The notes below the pieces were generated by a model that ran no database searches, was not told where the DNA came from, and was given only the letters and a program-made list of their open reading frames with translations. A stretch of DNA of 64,000 nt, taken from contig JACBWW010000004.1 of NCBI GenBank assembly GCA_020086605.1, forward strand, positions 40,412,816 through 40,476,815, in the 5' to 3' direction. Position 1 is the first letter of the stretch. The number at the start of each line of letters is the position of its first letter. This DNA is from Lanius collurio. Its lineage: Eukaryota > Chordata > Aves > Passeriformes > Laniidae. A program made the translations under genes and the position numbers. Below are positions 49,421 through 63,600 of the stretch, piece by piece.

Positions 49421-50470
49421 TCTTGAAACTGCTTTACTCGTATTTCGTTAAGCTAAGAATTGGGGAAGCATTAGGCACGGGCTGTGTGTGCTTAACAGAG
49501 GGAAGCGTGCTGAGATGGGTACAAACTTTGGGGACAGGCACCGCCGTTCTGGACACTGGGATGAAGCATTACTCTGTCAGTCCTTATTGCTCTCTCGTTT
49601 CAGCGTTAGCGTTATGCTAATTGTCCTTGGGAGAGCAGAATTTCTCCTAAAGTGTTGTTATTTTCCTGCTAAAGTATCTGTGAGTTGATACAGTGCACAG
49701 CACAGAGCCATTACTGTCAGGCATATAAATAATTGTGTATTAATGCACAGCTTATGTTAATACATCTTTCGTGACTATTTTTTGAACGACTGGATTATTG
49801 ACCCTCTGCACTGAAATGCCAGACCTAACATGAACCGTAAAAGAGCAAATAGTTTTCTTTTAATAAATAAGGGCTTGAGGTTGAAAGCATTTTTACAATT
49901 CTATTGCTAGTGAAAAGACAGTAATTTTTGCAGTCCCAGGGATAATTATGCACAGTTGTGAATGGAGCGAATTGACTTGGCATGGAGGGTAGACGAACCT
50001 CCTGCAATCTCTAGATTATGATCATTACTGTTATTGTAGGCCAGTGGGAGCCAAACTGTGTCTTTCCTTTTAATGCTTTGATTTCTTTCTTTTTTTGGGG
50101 GGGGCTGGAGGGGGTGGGGAGTTGAGAATTTGAAGATTGTGCTTTGATGCATTTTCAGCACCAGGGCTCCAAAGTAATTTTCTTACTGAACTGTGTGGTA
50201 AAAGGCATTTGTGTTTGGAGATGGAAATTTGCAATTGAGAGTGAGAAAGAAGGGCTGGAGCTTGGCTCCATAGCCAAGCTACATCATTAGATATAGGTTA
50301 GCATTTTACAGCTGCCTTGTAGAAATATGTTTGCTTATTTCTTAAAAACAAAACTAAACTTTAACTTTTGGATCTAGTTCACATATCTGACTTTGTTTAG
50401 CATCTTTTTTCAAAGAAAAACGTACTCTGCTAGTTTGCACACCATTACCTGAACTTTTTTATGTCTTTCT

Positions 50471-50548
50471 GGGTAACCTGCTTTGGCTGGGTGATGGACT
50501 TAATGAACTAAAAGGTCTTTCATGGCTATAGCTCCTTTGATCCTAGAA
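50471..50548 (+). mobile_element. Diverged CR1 LINE 3'-end fragment
   Basis: GGGTAACCTGCTTTGGCTGG, then GATGGACTTAATGAACT and AAAGGTCTTTCATGGCTAT resemble the CR1 3' tail (GATGGACTAGATGATCT and so on). It is short and degraded. Confidence 0.55.
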
Positions 50549-53500
50549 ACTGTAAAGATTTTTATGATCTATGACCTGCAGAGACTGCTACATACCGAAA
50601 ATATTCTCTGCTTAACTTCATCTATTCTCCACTTAATCTGACCATTTGCCAAACTGCAGAAGTCTGTTTAGATGAACTGTGGAGGAATGTGCACACATGT
50701 GACTTTGGAAATTAGTCAGTGTTTTATGGGCTGTAGCTCATGCTGATTAGGGGGACTGCCGCTTGAGCCATTTGTGCCATTGCCAGCTTTCCACTCTTGT
50801 TCAGGTGAGCTGGGTACTGATTACACTCAGCTGTTAAGTGTTTAGTGAAATTTGGTCTCTTCAACCATCCTTTTGAAGAGGGTGGAAAGAATTCAAGAAT
50901 TGGGTCTTTTAAAGTATCCATTGAATAACAATTGCAAGAATTGAAGTCCTGTTTCCTAGAACTAATCTTAGATGTGCAGCTCTTTCTCACAGTAAGTTCT
51001 TAGCACATTTCTGGTCTCCTGCCACCTTCAGCAAGCAGCAGTCCCCAAACTGCTGATTCTTTGGGCCTTCAGGCAGCCGGCTGGTCAGAAAACCCATTGG
51101 AGCCCTCATCAGCATTAAGCAGAAGAGACTGCCCTAGAACTAATTGAGTTGAAGAAAGCTTGAGAACTGTGGGCTGCATTCTTCATGTGCAGCTGGAGCA
51201 TCTTCTGTCACATGTGGATTTGTTGTGAGGCGTTGCAGACAATACACCTGCCTTCTTCCTGTGATCTGAACAACTTCTGAAAGCTGGCAGTGTTCTGTCC
51301 CACTGTCACTGTTGGGATGAGACTCCTTCTTGGCATTTTTTGGTGCATTTAGACCTATGAAATGCAGCTTGGCATGACTGCTCCATGGCATTGTTAGTGA
51401 TGTGTACTGAAATCGTAGGCGGGTGACTAAGGACTAGACCCTGCTTCCTGTTCTCCCATCCACAAAACGCAAGGGAAAATATTGCTCCTTGTTTAAAAAA
51501 CAAACAAAAATGAAGTCAGTTAAGTGACCTGACTGATTGAACTACTCCTAAAATACTTCTGTAGCTAGAGTGGCCATATGACCTCCTGCAGCTCATGCTG
51601 GCAGACTGTGTCTTGTCTTTTGTGACCTTGTCCCTGTAATTAGGGCTGGAGGAAAGACTCATGAGATCTCTGCACATGCACTGGTACTGTGAGAAACTGG
51701 TAGCTGAGAGGTTTTTTTTTTAACTTTGTGGATTGCAGTAGGTCAGGTTTAGGTGTGCACCCTCCCAAGTCCAGAAAATTTTGACCTTTCACCACTTTTT
51801 ACCTCCTGATGTTATTCCCCTTCTTCTGACTTTGCTTTTTCTGTGTCCATGTAGATAATGACCAGAAGTGAAGACAGGGATATTTTAAGATTTGACTTGC
51901 CAGTTGTATTCAAGGGTAGTGGATTGTTATTTAAATTTAGGACTTTTTAGGAGAACTTCTCAGTGAAGGATTGTTTCAGTACTATTGATCATGATGCAGA
52001 CTTCTATAAAGCTGTGGGTAGCCCTGTTGGCCCTGCTTAGAGTTAAAAGCTCTCTTCCCTGTTGCTCCCTGTAGTCATTTAGAGAAAGAATATTAACAAT
52101 TTTCTCTCCATTGCCAACTAACACTCAGAATCCTGTGCATGATTGTAAAAGTACTATACTCGGTGTTTTACTCCTCAGATCCCAATGAGACCAGAGAAGG
52201 AAGAATCCTAACAGGAAGAGACTCACATGAATTGTGAAATGAATGGTTAAATAGGACATTAGTAAGGAACTGAAATGTGACATGGAAAGTTTCATGTATA
52301 TAGCTAATTTACATAGCAGTAGAGAGCCAGAGCAAGAGGGAAAGATACAAAGACAAACAAACATGCAGGATGAAGCTTGGCTGTTATTTTTTCAGGCACA
52401 TTTTCCACTCCAAGTTTGCTAAATCCTGCAGATTTACTCTTGGGCTTTCTCTAGTCCTGGTTAACTACTCAGAAGTGTGTCACTCATCCCGTTCCACAAA
52501 AGGTGAAGGAAAGTGGCTCCCTCTGGAGCTAGCTAGTGTGTCTTTGGAAGTCCTCCTTTCCCTTCTAAAGCATGAAGGTTTAAGGAGCTTAAAGAGTGAG
52601 ACGGAATATAGATTTCTTTTCCCCTTGACTTTTTTTTTTTGTTGGTTTTGTTTTAGTGAGTGACTTTCTTCCCCAGCCCCACAATGCAACTGGATGTAGT
52701 GATGTGATTGTAGAGAGGTGAAGGCCTCCTGTCACGGAGAGGCAGGGATGATGGAAGCAGGAAAGACTTGTCTGCTGTGTAGAGCTCTGTGTTGTTAGTT
52801 GCCCCACACACTGTTTAAGAGCTGCTCAGGCCCCTGGATTTAGCGAAACAAATACTGAAGCTGCTAACCAAGGAGAAATGAGGAGAAATCTCTCTAAGCT
52901 GGGGATGTGACTGCAGCTCTACTGTAATACCACACAAGCCTGATGCTGCTGATTTCATTAAAAGCAACATTTGGGGCCTCAAAGCAGGTTTTAATACTTG
53001 CTATATGTTTTTTTAAAATATGCTGACCTTATCTACTAAGCCTGTAATATTTGTTGCAATGAAGAACAGCTGCTGCATAAATACATATATAATATCAGTT
53101 GCCAATTCTGTAAGCTGTGCTGAGACTGTGACTTGTTTGAAGTGGGGTTGCTATTAAAAGGCAGGTGGCAAGATGTTTATTTTGCACCTTGTTAATTGCT
53201 TGTTTTTCCTGCTGTAATTGGCTTCCTTATGGGGGCAGGATGCACTTGGTTTTGCACACAAAGCTTCATTAGTGACAACTGGTGGAAAGGATTCAGAGGG
53301 TGGGATTTAGATGAAATATATATACATGTAGAGTAACAGATGTCTCTGCTAAATAGGATATATGAGGAAGTCCCATAGATGCATCCAAAAACGCAAATGT
53401 TTTGCCATAAAACCATTTATGATGTTCTAGTGTTTGGTATAAAGATCACTGTCTATTACTTGAGAAGGGGACAGAGCTGTTGTTACTTATGTTATTTTTG

Positions 53501-56500
53501 TGGGGCAGAGATTTTGTTCTGCTTCACTGGACAGGAATTAGGATGCTGGGATAGTGTTCTCTGCTCGGGACTCTGACAGCATCCACTTATTCATAGATAT
53601 CTTTGATGCTCTCTGTGGCATGTTTAAGGGTTGCTGCTGCCAACCAGCTGGGAGGAGGTGGTGAGCACTGGTGGCCTTCTGTAACTGTCTAAGATTTATG
53701 GAACCTTCCCTGCCTCTTATGTATGTTAGAGCTGTTCCACTGGGCCCTTGGAGGCAGAACATTGCTATGGAGAAGTGTAGCTGGACCATCCATGATCCCA
53801 GCTGTGCTTACAGATGAGAGCTGAGGTGGTGTTCCAGCTAGGGATGGATGCTCCACAAAGACAGTTCTTCTTTCAGTAATGACTTTTTTTAATGTGGTGT
53901 AAGAGAATGGTCTGAGAGTCATCAGGATGGTCATCTGACACCACTGTGTCTGAGGCCAAGAACCGATTTTTGTGCTGTTCAGTTTAGTATGCTCTTGTTC
54001 CTGTAGAGGTTGCTGTAGGTGAAAGGTGAGTGTACTCGAGTGTGTGTATCTATGTACATGTATATAACATTAAAAAAGAAAGGGTGAGATGGCTCTTCAT
54101 GGAAATGAAGCCCTCCTTCCCCCTCCTTAAAAAAAAAAAAAGCACTGTGATGGGATTGAAAAATATACCTGTCTATTCCCTACTTTTCTGCTTCCTCAGA
54201 TGCCAGTGTTTAACTAGTTTAAGACTGGATTTACCTGTCATGTTTCTTCTCAGTAAGGTGACTCCAAGGCAAAAGTATTGCAAGTATTGGATTGACATAT
54301 TTTATAAGAAAAAGTCTTTATTACATGAATATATCACAGCCTAATTGACTGTTTCATGTTGGATGGGGAGAGCAATATCCTGAGGCAGCATTTTAATCAG
54401 AAAGATCACAAGGCTGCCCATCAGCCCTTCTTCCATGTATGTGTCCTCAGATGACAAAATAATCCCCTTTCTTGGGATAATGCTTTTAATTTCTGCAGAA
54501 TATTTTTTTCTTCAGAGTGAAGAATGGACTATGTGGTTGAGGTGAAGCCAGGACTTGTCAGTTATTAATGCTTGAAGGGAGGACCCCCAAGGTGGTGTTG
54601 TTCCATGGTGAGAGGACTGTATTCCCACTGAGCTCATGGATGTGCTTTTGTCTCTGATATGCTTCCTGCCTTTGGCTGGGAGCCCTTTTCTCTGGGTGTA
54701 TGCACAGGTTTATACATCAGGATTTATCTCTAAAGAGACTGTAGGAAGCCATGCCTCTTGTAGTTCTTTACCATGGCATATATGAGCTTCTGAACTCCAG
54801 TGAAAAGGAATGGTGGGGGGAGATGTTCTAACTTATTTTTAAGTCTTATCTCTGAGGTTCTCATAAGTGGTGATGGATGTATTTGGAGCACAGGATTAAA
54901 GAGCAGGCTGTGGTGAAGGCTATGCTTTGGGCCTTTGGGGGATGCGTATGTCTGTATTCAAACTTGACGCTTGAACTTTTTTTTCCATTTGTCTTCTGGC
55001 CAGTCTTTCACCTTGCAAGCTTCATGGGAATGGGAATAGAAAGTGGTTGTTATAAGCAGGAGCAAAGATCCGTCTTGCTGAGTACCTTATCTCTTGGCAG
55101 CGACCAGTAGTGGCTGTTTAAGAAAGCAGGTAAGCTTAAAGCAAGGGTGGAGAAGTAATGAAGTGGGATGGTTGCATTTTGTATATCATGTAAGTCTGTG
55201 TCTGTAATCTTGTTCCAGACCTGGGCAAGTAGGGAAGAAAATGTATTTTTTCTGATTGATACAACTTCTTCAGCTTGGGCACGTCAGCCTGTTGTGTCCA
55301 GATTAAGGTGTACTAGATGAATACTGGAGATCTTAAACCATTTTCAAAGCTGCCTCTGCTATGCACTGTATTCTGGTGAAGGACAGCTATTTCTGGAAAA
55401 GTCCCTGTTGGTGTGCAGAACCTGAGACCTCCAAGGATACAGGCCTTCCAGCATGGATGTGGGGAGGGTGACAGAGTTGATGCATTGGGTATGATGTTAT
55501 CACTCAACAGAGTGGGCTGCTGTGCACCTATCACAATGACATCCACAGGGAATCCTCTGTTGCTTTGTTTATTGAGCTGCTGTTTTTAAAATTAAAAACA
55601 GCCAAATGTTTCATAAAATATTAAGAGATGCTGCTTTAGTGCCTCTCATCAGATTAAGTATGTCACTTTCTATGTCCTTAGGGTGATGAAGCCCATCAGC
55701 TTGGTCGTTCTCTCACCTTAAGCATGCATTAAGGTGACACGCTTCATCTCACAAGGGATGCTGAAGCTATCACACTGCAGAACTGGGAACCGTAGGGGTC
55801 CTGCACTTCAGCTGTGGATTCTCAAATGAAATTTTGCAGAAGTAATACAGTTTGCTTTGTACAAGTGAATTCCTTTTTGTTAGGGAAATGCTTTTTTGAG
55901 CAAAAATATTGAGGTAATACAGTGGTAGACACATGCACAGTGACTGCGCTGCAGGAGAGAAAGAAATTGCGGCATGTTTTATATGAAAGACCAAATACTG
56001 TTGCATTTGAATGGGTAAAGGAGAGAGGCCTGTACATTCCTCAAACATTTTTTATGAATATGGATTTTGAAGTTGTTTTGCTTGCAGGTGAATTTCTTCT
56101 TTATTCAAGACCCAGTTCTAACATTTTAATCATAACAGTGTGGCGCTGGTGTAGCAGAGCATTGGGAAGCTGTGGGATGTGGTAGCCCCTGGACTGAGGG
56201 AGGGTCTCCAGCTTGCTGCAGAGAAGCCTTGAGGGCTGCACAGTGGACTGCTGAACACAGCGTGGTGGAGCTGAGACCGAGCTGTGGGAGGCTTGCTTTT
56301 ACTGAGTTTTCCATCATCTCTCTCCTCTACCCAGCAGTTCAGCACTCTTTGGCATTTGTGTAGTGTTTGGGAATGCTGCACCATACCAGGTTAAATAGTG
56401 TAGAAGTTCTAATAAATTCAGGATACCAGACCAACTTGACTTGTGAATTTCCTGGGTTTGGGTTGTGTTGCCTCATTAAACTCAGTCAGTCATGGCCCAC

Positions 56501-59500
56501 ATGGCGTGGTTACTCTGGTGTTCCCGCTGTGCACAGCAAAGTCACACCCATGTGCACATCAGGGAGCACTTACTCAGGAGTCTGCTCTGAAGGGCAGCGG
56601 CTCTTTTGTCTCATCTGATACTGCTGCTGCTTTGCTTGGTCGTGGTGTGAGGGAATAATAAAGTACAGCCTTCAGTCATACGACCTGATCAGAGGGGGTT
56701 GTCTGTGGTGATTGATAAGTCCTGCTGGAACAATAGGCTGCTTGAGCTGTGCCCAGGGACTGCTGGGTTTGGTTGGGGTTTTGCATTCATTTTTGGCCTA
56801 AGTAAAAAGAGCTGTGAGATCAAGGTTGCAGTTTTGTTTGCAGCTTGCCTTCAAACCTAAAAACCCTGCCTGATCTAATAGGGTACTTTACTACATATAT
56901 CTCTGCTTTCCCCAAACTATCTGGAGAGCACTTTTCCCCTCTCCTTTAGGATATGCTGAGTATTTGGGTGCCCTCAAACTATTTTGTTTCCTTAAGTTTG
57001 GTCTCAAAATAGGCATAAACAAAGATATCTTTTCATCTTTCACCCGTGTATCCACCTGGCCTGATGAGTGACATGCTGAGAGCATGGACTTGGGTTCTTC
57101 ACCCTGGGATGTCCCCCTAGTCACGGCTTTTCCCTAAAATCCCCCTGTATGACCTTGTCAAGCTGATTTGCTTCTTTTCTTGATTTATCAAATTTGCTAT
57201 TCTCAGTTGAGAAGCTAAAAAGCTTAATATTAAGAAAGTGCCTGTATGCTGTGAAAGATAGCTTTTTCTGTTGGTTCTGAGAAGCCTTGGAAGATGAATG
57301 TGTGTATAAATTCTGTTTAGCTCTGTAATAACTGAGTTGTGCAGCGGTTTATCTGCAATGTGAGTGAGCTTAGCCATGGGCAGTGTTACACAAAGGATGC
57401 CACCTGGCTTCAATGGGACCACAGGTGTGTTTGTATCTATTTGCCTTTCTGCAAAGGAGAGGTGTTTTTCTGCTTCTCTCTTGAGTAACATCCACAGTGT
57501 GTGGGGTCAGTTTAAAGCAGAAATGATTGATCTTCTTACAATACTTGCTGAACAAATACATTTTTCCTCCTGTTCTGCAAAACAAAATGTGGGTGAAAGA
57601 ATGGCTTTCCCCCCAGCACATGTGCAGCCACTTTATGGATCAAAGAAGTCTTTGGAGCACAGAAGAGGTATTGCTGTGTACAGAAGTGCCAGCATGGTGC
57701 CCTATTTTCAGCATTCTTAACTTCAGTTGTGGTGGTAGTGGGTTGGAGCTGTGCTGCAGCGGCTCTGCTTGTACTGCTACTGTTGTTTGCTCATTCTGCC
57801 TTTGTCATGGAATCAGGACATCTGGAGGAAAGGGATTCTGGGATGACTAGGACTTCTTTGTCACACACATGAGAATTTCTTACTTGGAGAATGGATAATA
57901 GAATGCCTTTATAGCAGAAAGCGAGAACTGCCCAGAACATCCTGATCCCCTGCCTAGAGGTGAGGACACAGAGAGTTACACTCAGAAGTAGAAGAGGAGC
58001 TTTCTTCATCTAGCTGCAGTGTTAGGCTTTCTGAAATTTGTCTGTGATCTCTTACTGTTCTATTGAGGTTTTATGTTTCTTTACTTTCTCTGTCAGTAAA
58101 TGACCATTTCATTTTGGCAGTGCCCTACTGTTCAAATTATAGCTGGGGCCAGTTTATTGTGGATCTGTTTAGCATCAGTTTTATTGCTTGCCTGCATTCT
58201 TGCTCTGCTGTGGGGTTGTCATTGCAGTGCCTTTTGGGTATCCTCTTTTTGCTGTCACTGGCCTGACTCCTAGGGCTTGAAAAGCTGTTTGAGGATTCCT
58301 CTGGGAGCCTAAGGGCCTTATTGGAAAGAAGTCGAATTCTCTTAAGTTCCCGAGAGCTGTTGTAAGCCTTGTGGCTGCTGGGTTATTGCCAAGGCCTTAA
58401 TTCATGGGACATTTGATAAGCCATTGCTAGACAATATTGGTTTCAGGTTCCTTTGTATTGTATTATGAAAGGAGAACTAGTTTTGGGCCATTGTTTTAGC
58501 CAGTGTGAAAACACACAAGATTTTCTGTAAGAAAGTATTTACAGTTTATTAAGCCTTGTCTTCTGGCTTTTTTCTTTCCCTTGCTGGGGTTCTTTCTCTG
58601 TGCACCCAGTTTACCTTTGCAAGTTTCAGTCCTAGCAAGGAATCATCCAAAGTCAGACTGCTTTTGCACCTTGTGGCTTTTGGCAATGGAAGCCCCACTG
58701 ACCATACATGGGAGTCATTCTGAAGGGGAGTGCTGCTGTGGGCGAGCCAGCTGTGCTTTACTGCTGTCCAAGTTGTTTGTTACAGTGAGGAAAATGGCTT
58801 TGATGGCCCCTCCTGATGGTATTTCCTTATAGGTATGTAGTTTGTTCTTTTGGCAGGTTCTTTTGACTAAGTTGCAGAGTTGCTCTGGTCCTTCATATTC
58901 CCTCCACATTTTCAAGGCATTTGGTCCTTAGTTGTCCCCTTATCTGCCTCTGCAGTTAAATAGGTAGAAGTCAGAACTAGCTTATTTGCCTCATGGAGTC
59001 TCCTTTTACTGCTGACTCATGGCTGCGTCTTGCTCATGGTGGACAGTATTTGGTACAACCAAATTTTGAATAGCTAGTGATGAAATTTTAATTTCCCCTG
59101 GGCAAGCAGTACTCCACCCAAAGGGCTTTCATTCTGTCCTGGTGCAGTTTTCTGGTTTTCATTTAATCCCACTGCCCTACACTGTACCCATGGGGTAAGA
59201 AATGGGTGGATTAAAAAGTTATCCAGAAGAGTATTGAAATGTCACGAATGTGCATTCAAAGTAATTTCAAATACTTAAATTCAAAATGAAATGTGTCAGT
59301 GTGTTGAAATTGTTTGATACATCTCTCTGTTTGGGACTGAGCTGGGATGGAATCCAAACCAAGCCATGAAAGATCCCTGGAGGGAAAAGTGCAATGCAAA
59401 TTGGAGGTAGAGAAGTCAGTCTGAGCTTTGGTTTGGCTTTGTCTTTGTAGTCTCTGAATGTGTGCCAGCTGTGGATGAACAGCACTAGGACAAATATTTA

Positions 59501-60546
59501 GGTGCTGCTGTACAGCCTATGGAACTTTTATTCACTGGCACACTTTACCAGATCTGAAAAATTGTGTTTCCGTCAGAAGCCACACCACTTAATTTCAGCA
59601 CAGTGTTCTGCCAGCCCTGAAACGTTTCTGTATTTACTTCTAGAGAGCTTGCTCAGATGCAGGGCTTGGTTCCATCTATTTCTGTTTTCTTGGCTTGCCT
59701 TCTGCAGATAAGGTAATAGTAATAATAAAAAACCCCAGAAGAATCTTCTCTATAGTGCTGCTATTGCAGCTGATACCTTAATGGTTTTAGCAGTCATTTA
59801 AGTTGTTGGGAGTTTTCTTTCATTTTTTTTTTTTAAATTTTTATTTGGAACATCTTGTTTTGATTTGCCATGTGCGAGGATTTACATATGATGGTGCTAC
59901 CGTAGAGCTAAGCATTTGGTGAGCTGCATGGATGTTGTGGCAAACAGGACCTATTTCTGAGTTTGGAAGAGCTGATGTGTAAGGGACTCACTGAAAGCTC
60001 TGAGTATTGGGGAGAAAGAAGATTTTTTGAAATCAAATATGCCAAGCTTGACTGAGTATTGAGTCTTAACGGTCAGAGTGGATACAACAAATTTGAGGGA
60101 CTGGGAAGCAAAGAAGTCAGTGAGGTTGCAAAAAGCCAGGCAGGTGTTCTGGAACAGTTTGAATTGCCACAGATGCACAGAAAGTTGTTGCTCACTAGTC
60201 TGGCCTTGATTTGTCAGCAAGGATTGATGAATTGGGATGAATTTGTTAGGCTCTACACAGCACCTAGCCTGCAGGTTGTCTGAGTGGCGTGGACTGGACA
60301 AGGTGTAACAAGGTAAAAATGATGTCAGTAGGGTGGGAAAATCCTCCTGTGACTTTATAGGGCAGACTGCTGTGGAAATACAAGAAAATGGGGAGATGAT
60401 AGCCATGAAGAGAGTCAAAACAGGCTTTTACTTTGATGTAGCAGCACACAGATGATGGGTATGGAAGGTTGAAAATTCTGATTGTAGATGCCTTGGTTCA
60501 TGTTCTGTAGGCAAAGGTCTCTGTTGAATGGTTTCCTTCTCAGACA

Positions 60547-60602
60547 GGGTGTGTGCAATGACTGTGTGAGGTGTGTGTGTTATGACTGTATGAGGTACAT
60601 GT
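60547..60602. repeat. Imperfect short tandem duplication, TG-rich
   Basis: Two approximate copies of an ATGACTGTRTGAGGTRYRTG block lie side by side. Minor simple repeat. Confidence 0.55.
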
Positions 60603-63600
60603 GCAAAATTGCCTTTCACAGTGTCCTGCTGCTGCAGGGTGGATCTGACTGGCTTTCCTTCTCTGCTCGTGCCAATGAAAATAAATTGCCCCATCATAAC
60701 TTGTGAGGAAAGCAGTGTTCTGTCATCCTGTGTATCAGGCCACCAGCCAGCAGTGTCGGAAACAAAGCCAGCCTTTCCTGTGGTGTTGGATGCTGCTTCT
60801 AGGCAGGTCAGAGAGCCAGCTGGGCAGGGAGGTAGCAAAACTGTCACTTCTGCAGTCGTCTTACTCATGGCTGCTGAAAGGAGCTCTTCTCTGAACAGTG
60901 GGCAGTGTGTGTTTTTCCTGACCCTCTCCCTCCATCCCCTGCTTGTAAGGCAGCCCTGTTGCTCCTGCCAGAGAAGGTGCTGTTGACTTTTGCAGCTCAT
61001 GGAAGAGGCATTGCACATACAGTATTTTGATCCAGACACTTTTTATGCCTCTCCCATTTAATTTAATTTCTTTTTTCTCTCTTTAAAAACTTCACAGAGA
61101 AAATGACGATACTTTAATGACACAGGAGGAGGAAGGGAGAAGAAGGAGCCTTCTCTCTTAATTTTTTTGTTGCTTATGTATGTCACTGATGAAGTTGAGT
61201 GTGTGAGCGGCAGTGTCTCTCTGCGCAGTGGTTGGAACACATGCTTCAAATCTGAGTTATATGGGGGATAGCTGAGAGGAGGGTCATGGGCAGGGCTGAA
61301 GAGAGGCAAATACTGAAAGCTGGAGCTGGGAGCAACTGAGAGAAGGAGGCTGCAGCTGGCCTAGTTCTGTCCCCTGCCTGTTTGGTCTTATTTTATTTCT
61401 GTCAATTCAATAGCAGAGGGCAGGAGCAGATACTGAGGGTGATTTAAGGGGCTAGCTGCCTTCTGCTTGCAAGAGGACCTCAGACCTTCCAGGCTTGTTT
61501 GTGTTCTTGTTTCATGCTAGTTGTGCTGTTCTCAGTGGTCACCCTTGCCTGCCCCTGTTTTCTCAGGTTTATACAGCTGCTCTGAGTTTTCCTGCATTGC
61601 TGGAGATGTTTTCCTCACTTCTTCTCTTTGTGTTTAGGGCCAGGAATGTTGGAATATAAAATCTCCCTTTGCTGTTTTCTTTGTCATCGGTATGCCATGA
61701 TCAGCTTGTGTTCTGAGAACACCTGTGGTTATCAGTAATATTCATGAGTAGGTCAAACCTCTGCTAAAACAGGGCTTCTTTATGAGATGTGAGGTGCCAG
61801 CAATTCAGTGTAAGGAGCTATGGCTCGAGTCCAGGTTGTGCTGCCATGTTGCATCGGCTTGGCTGGTCCGTGTCCTCTTTGATGGCTTTGTTGTTTTCCC
61901 TGAGCATCTGAGCTGATTGAACACGAATGAGTCACTGTAGTGTTTCTGGGTTAGTAGTGCTGCTGCATTTCTGAGCTTTCTGCCAGGGAATGAAACTGTT
62001 CTGAAGTCTCTAAGGTAGAATGATCACAGTAAGATCACCCACTCCTGCACTTGACCTGTTACTTTTCCCTTGGTATGATGTTGCTATTTCCAAAAAGCAC
62101 TGTTTTCTTAGAAAAATTACAATCCAATTATTAAAAAAACCCAAACCAACAAGTTGTCTTTGCTGGAAATTGGAATTTGGGTGAAGGTTGCATTTATTTC
62201 TGTGCATGTGGTATGGGTTATCAGCAAAGTTTATCCTGCTGTTTTCCAGAAGGAGCCACAAAGCAGCTTAAAACATCGATGTCTGTCTCTGGAGAGTACA
62301 TTTACTTTTATCCGAATTGAGCATTGCTACTCAGATTTAACAATAGTGCAGGCAAAGTAAGGGAGCAAAATATTAATCCTATCTAGTTGACCTGGTGTAG
62401 TTCAGCTGTTCCTAATACACACCACTTAGCTGATGGGTTTAAAATAAAAGGTGCAGAGATGCTAACTTCCATCTTGGTGGTAAGAAATGTCCATCCCTCT
62501 CTATTTACATCAGAGGAAGCTGACTGTGGTGATCTGCCTAACTTGGGTATTTCATGAGTGCCTAAAGCTGGATGGAATCAAATGTAGTGCTGGAGAGCAG
62601 TGCATGGGAGGCCCATTGCACATGTCACCTTCTGCATCTCTGCTGCTACTTGGGTTAAAGAAAACTCTGCTTATACTTCTGTAGGGCTACTTAAAGCTGG
62701 TTTCAAGTTGGATCTGTTTCTGTCATCTTTTTTTCCAGTATAGAGTTTTTGTAGTCCTATGCTGCTAGTGATATGAAGAGGGATGACTTTTCTTTTGCAT
62801 GTATATCTTGACTAGTTGTTGTTGGGCCATTAAATCTCCTTTAAGTCAGGAAGCATAGCTGCTGCTGGCAATGTTAGCAGCTCAACAAGCAGCTTTTAGC
62901 TGACACTTGACTTTCAGTGTGGCATGGCACTTGCCTCTATCTCAGACTGCATGTACCGAAACTCAGCCAGAGACCTCAAATAAGGCAGTCTTGACCACGG
63001 GGACTTTCTTAAGAAAGGCCAGAGGATGTCAGTAACATCTACAGCTCAAAGACAATGTATAGTGTGAAACCTTGCCAATTCTTTCTTTCCCTGCACTTTC
63101 TTGCTGTTTGTCACTTGTTCAGAATCAGGTCTTTCTCCTAGACTTCTTTATCTATTCCCACACCCAGCCTGAGAACTGGAGATGAGCAGAGAAGCATCAT
63201 GTCAGCCCAAGGTTGTACTAAATAAACAAACTGAGGAGATGCTTTCCTTAACCTTCCCACTCAGTACATGTGCTTGTGATGTACCAGTCAACCACTGGGT
63301 GTCTCTGGGCCATGCACAGCTCCAGGCAATGTCTAGTCCCTAGAAAACTGGCACTGGTTCCTCTTGTTTTGGTTTGTGGCTGCAGTTTTGTTCTTGTTTT
63401 GAAGGGCATCATGTTCCTTTCTAGGCTGCCCACTCAGAATGTGGCTTCCCCACTCCTGATTATGGAGTGGGGTGCCCTCTATGGTAAGGCAGCATCTGGA
63501 TTGCCAGTAGTTGCTGTTCAAAGGACAGCAAATTCTCCAGCCTGATTTTGCTGTGTTGCTGTTTCTGAACACCATACCTCTTACTGCACTGGGCTGTGTG

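Noticed and set aside
60428..61039. 203-codon minus-strand frame in the presumed TSPAN4 intron
   Set aside because: Contains translated simple repeats (HTPHTVIAHT) and no domain; length is compatible with chance in this much DNA.
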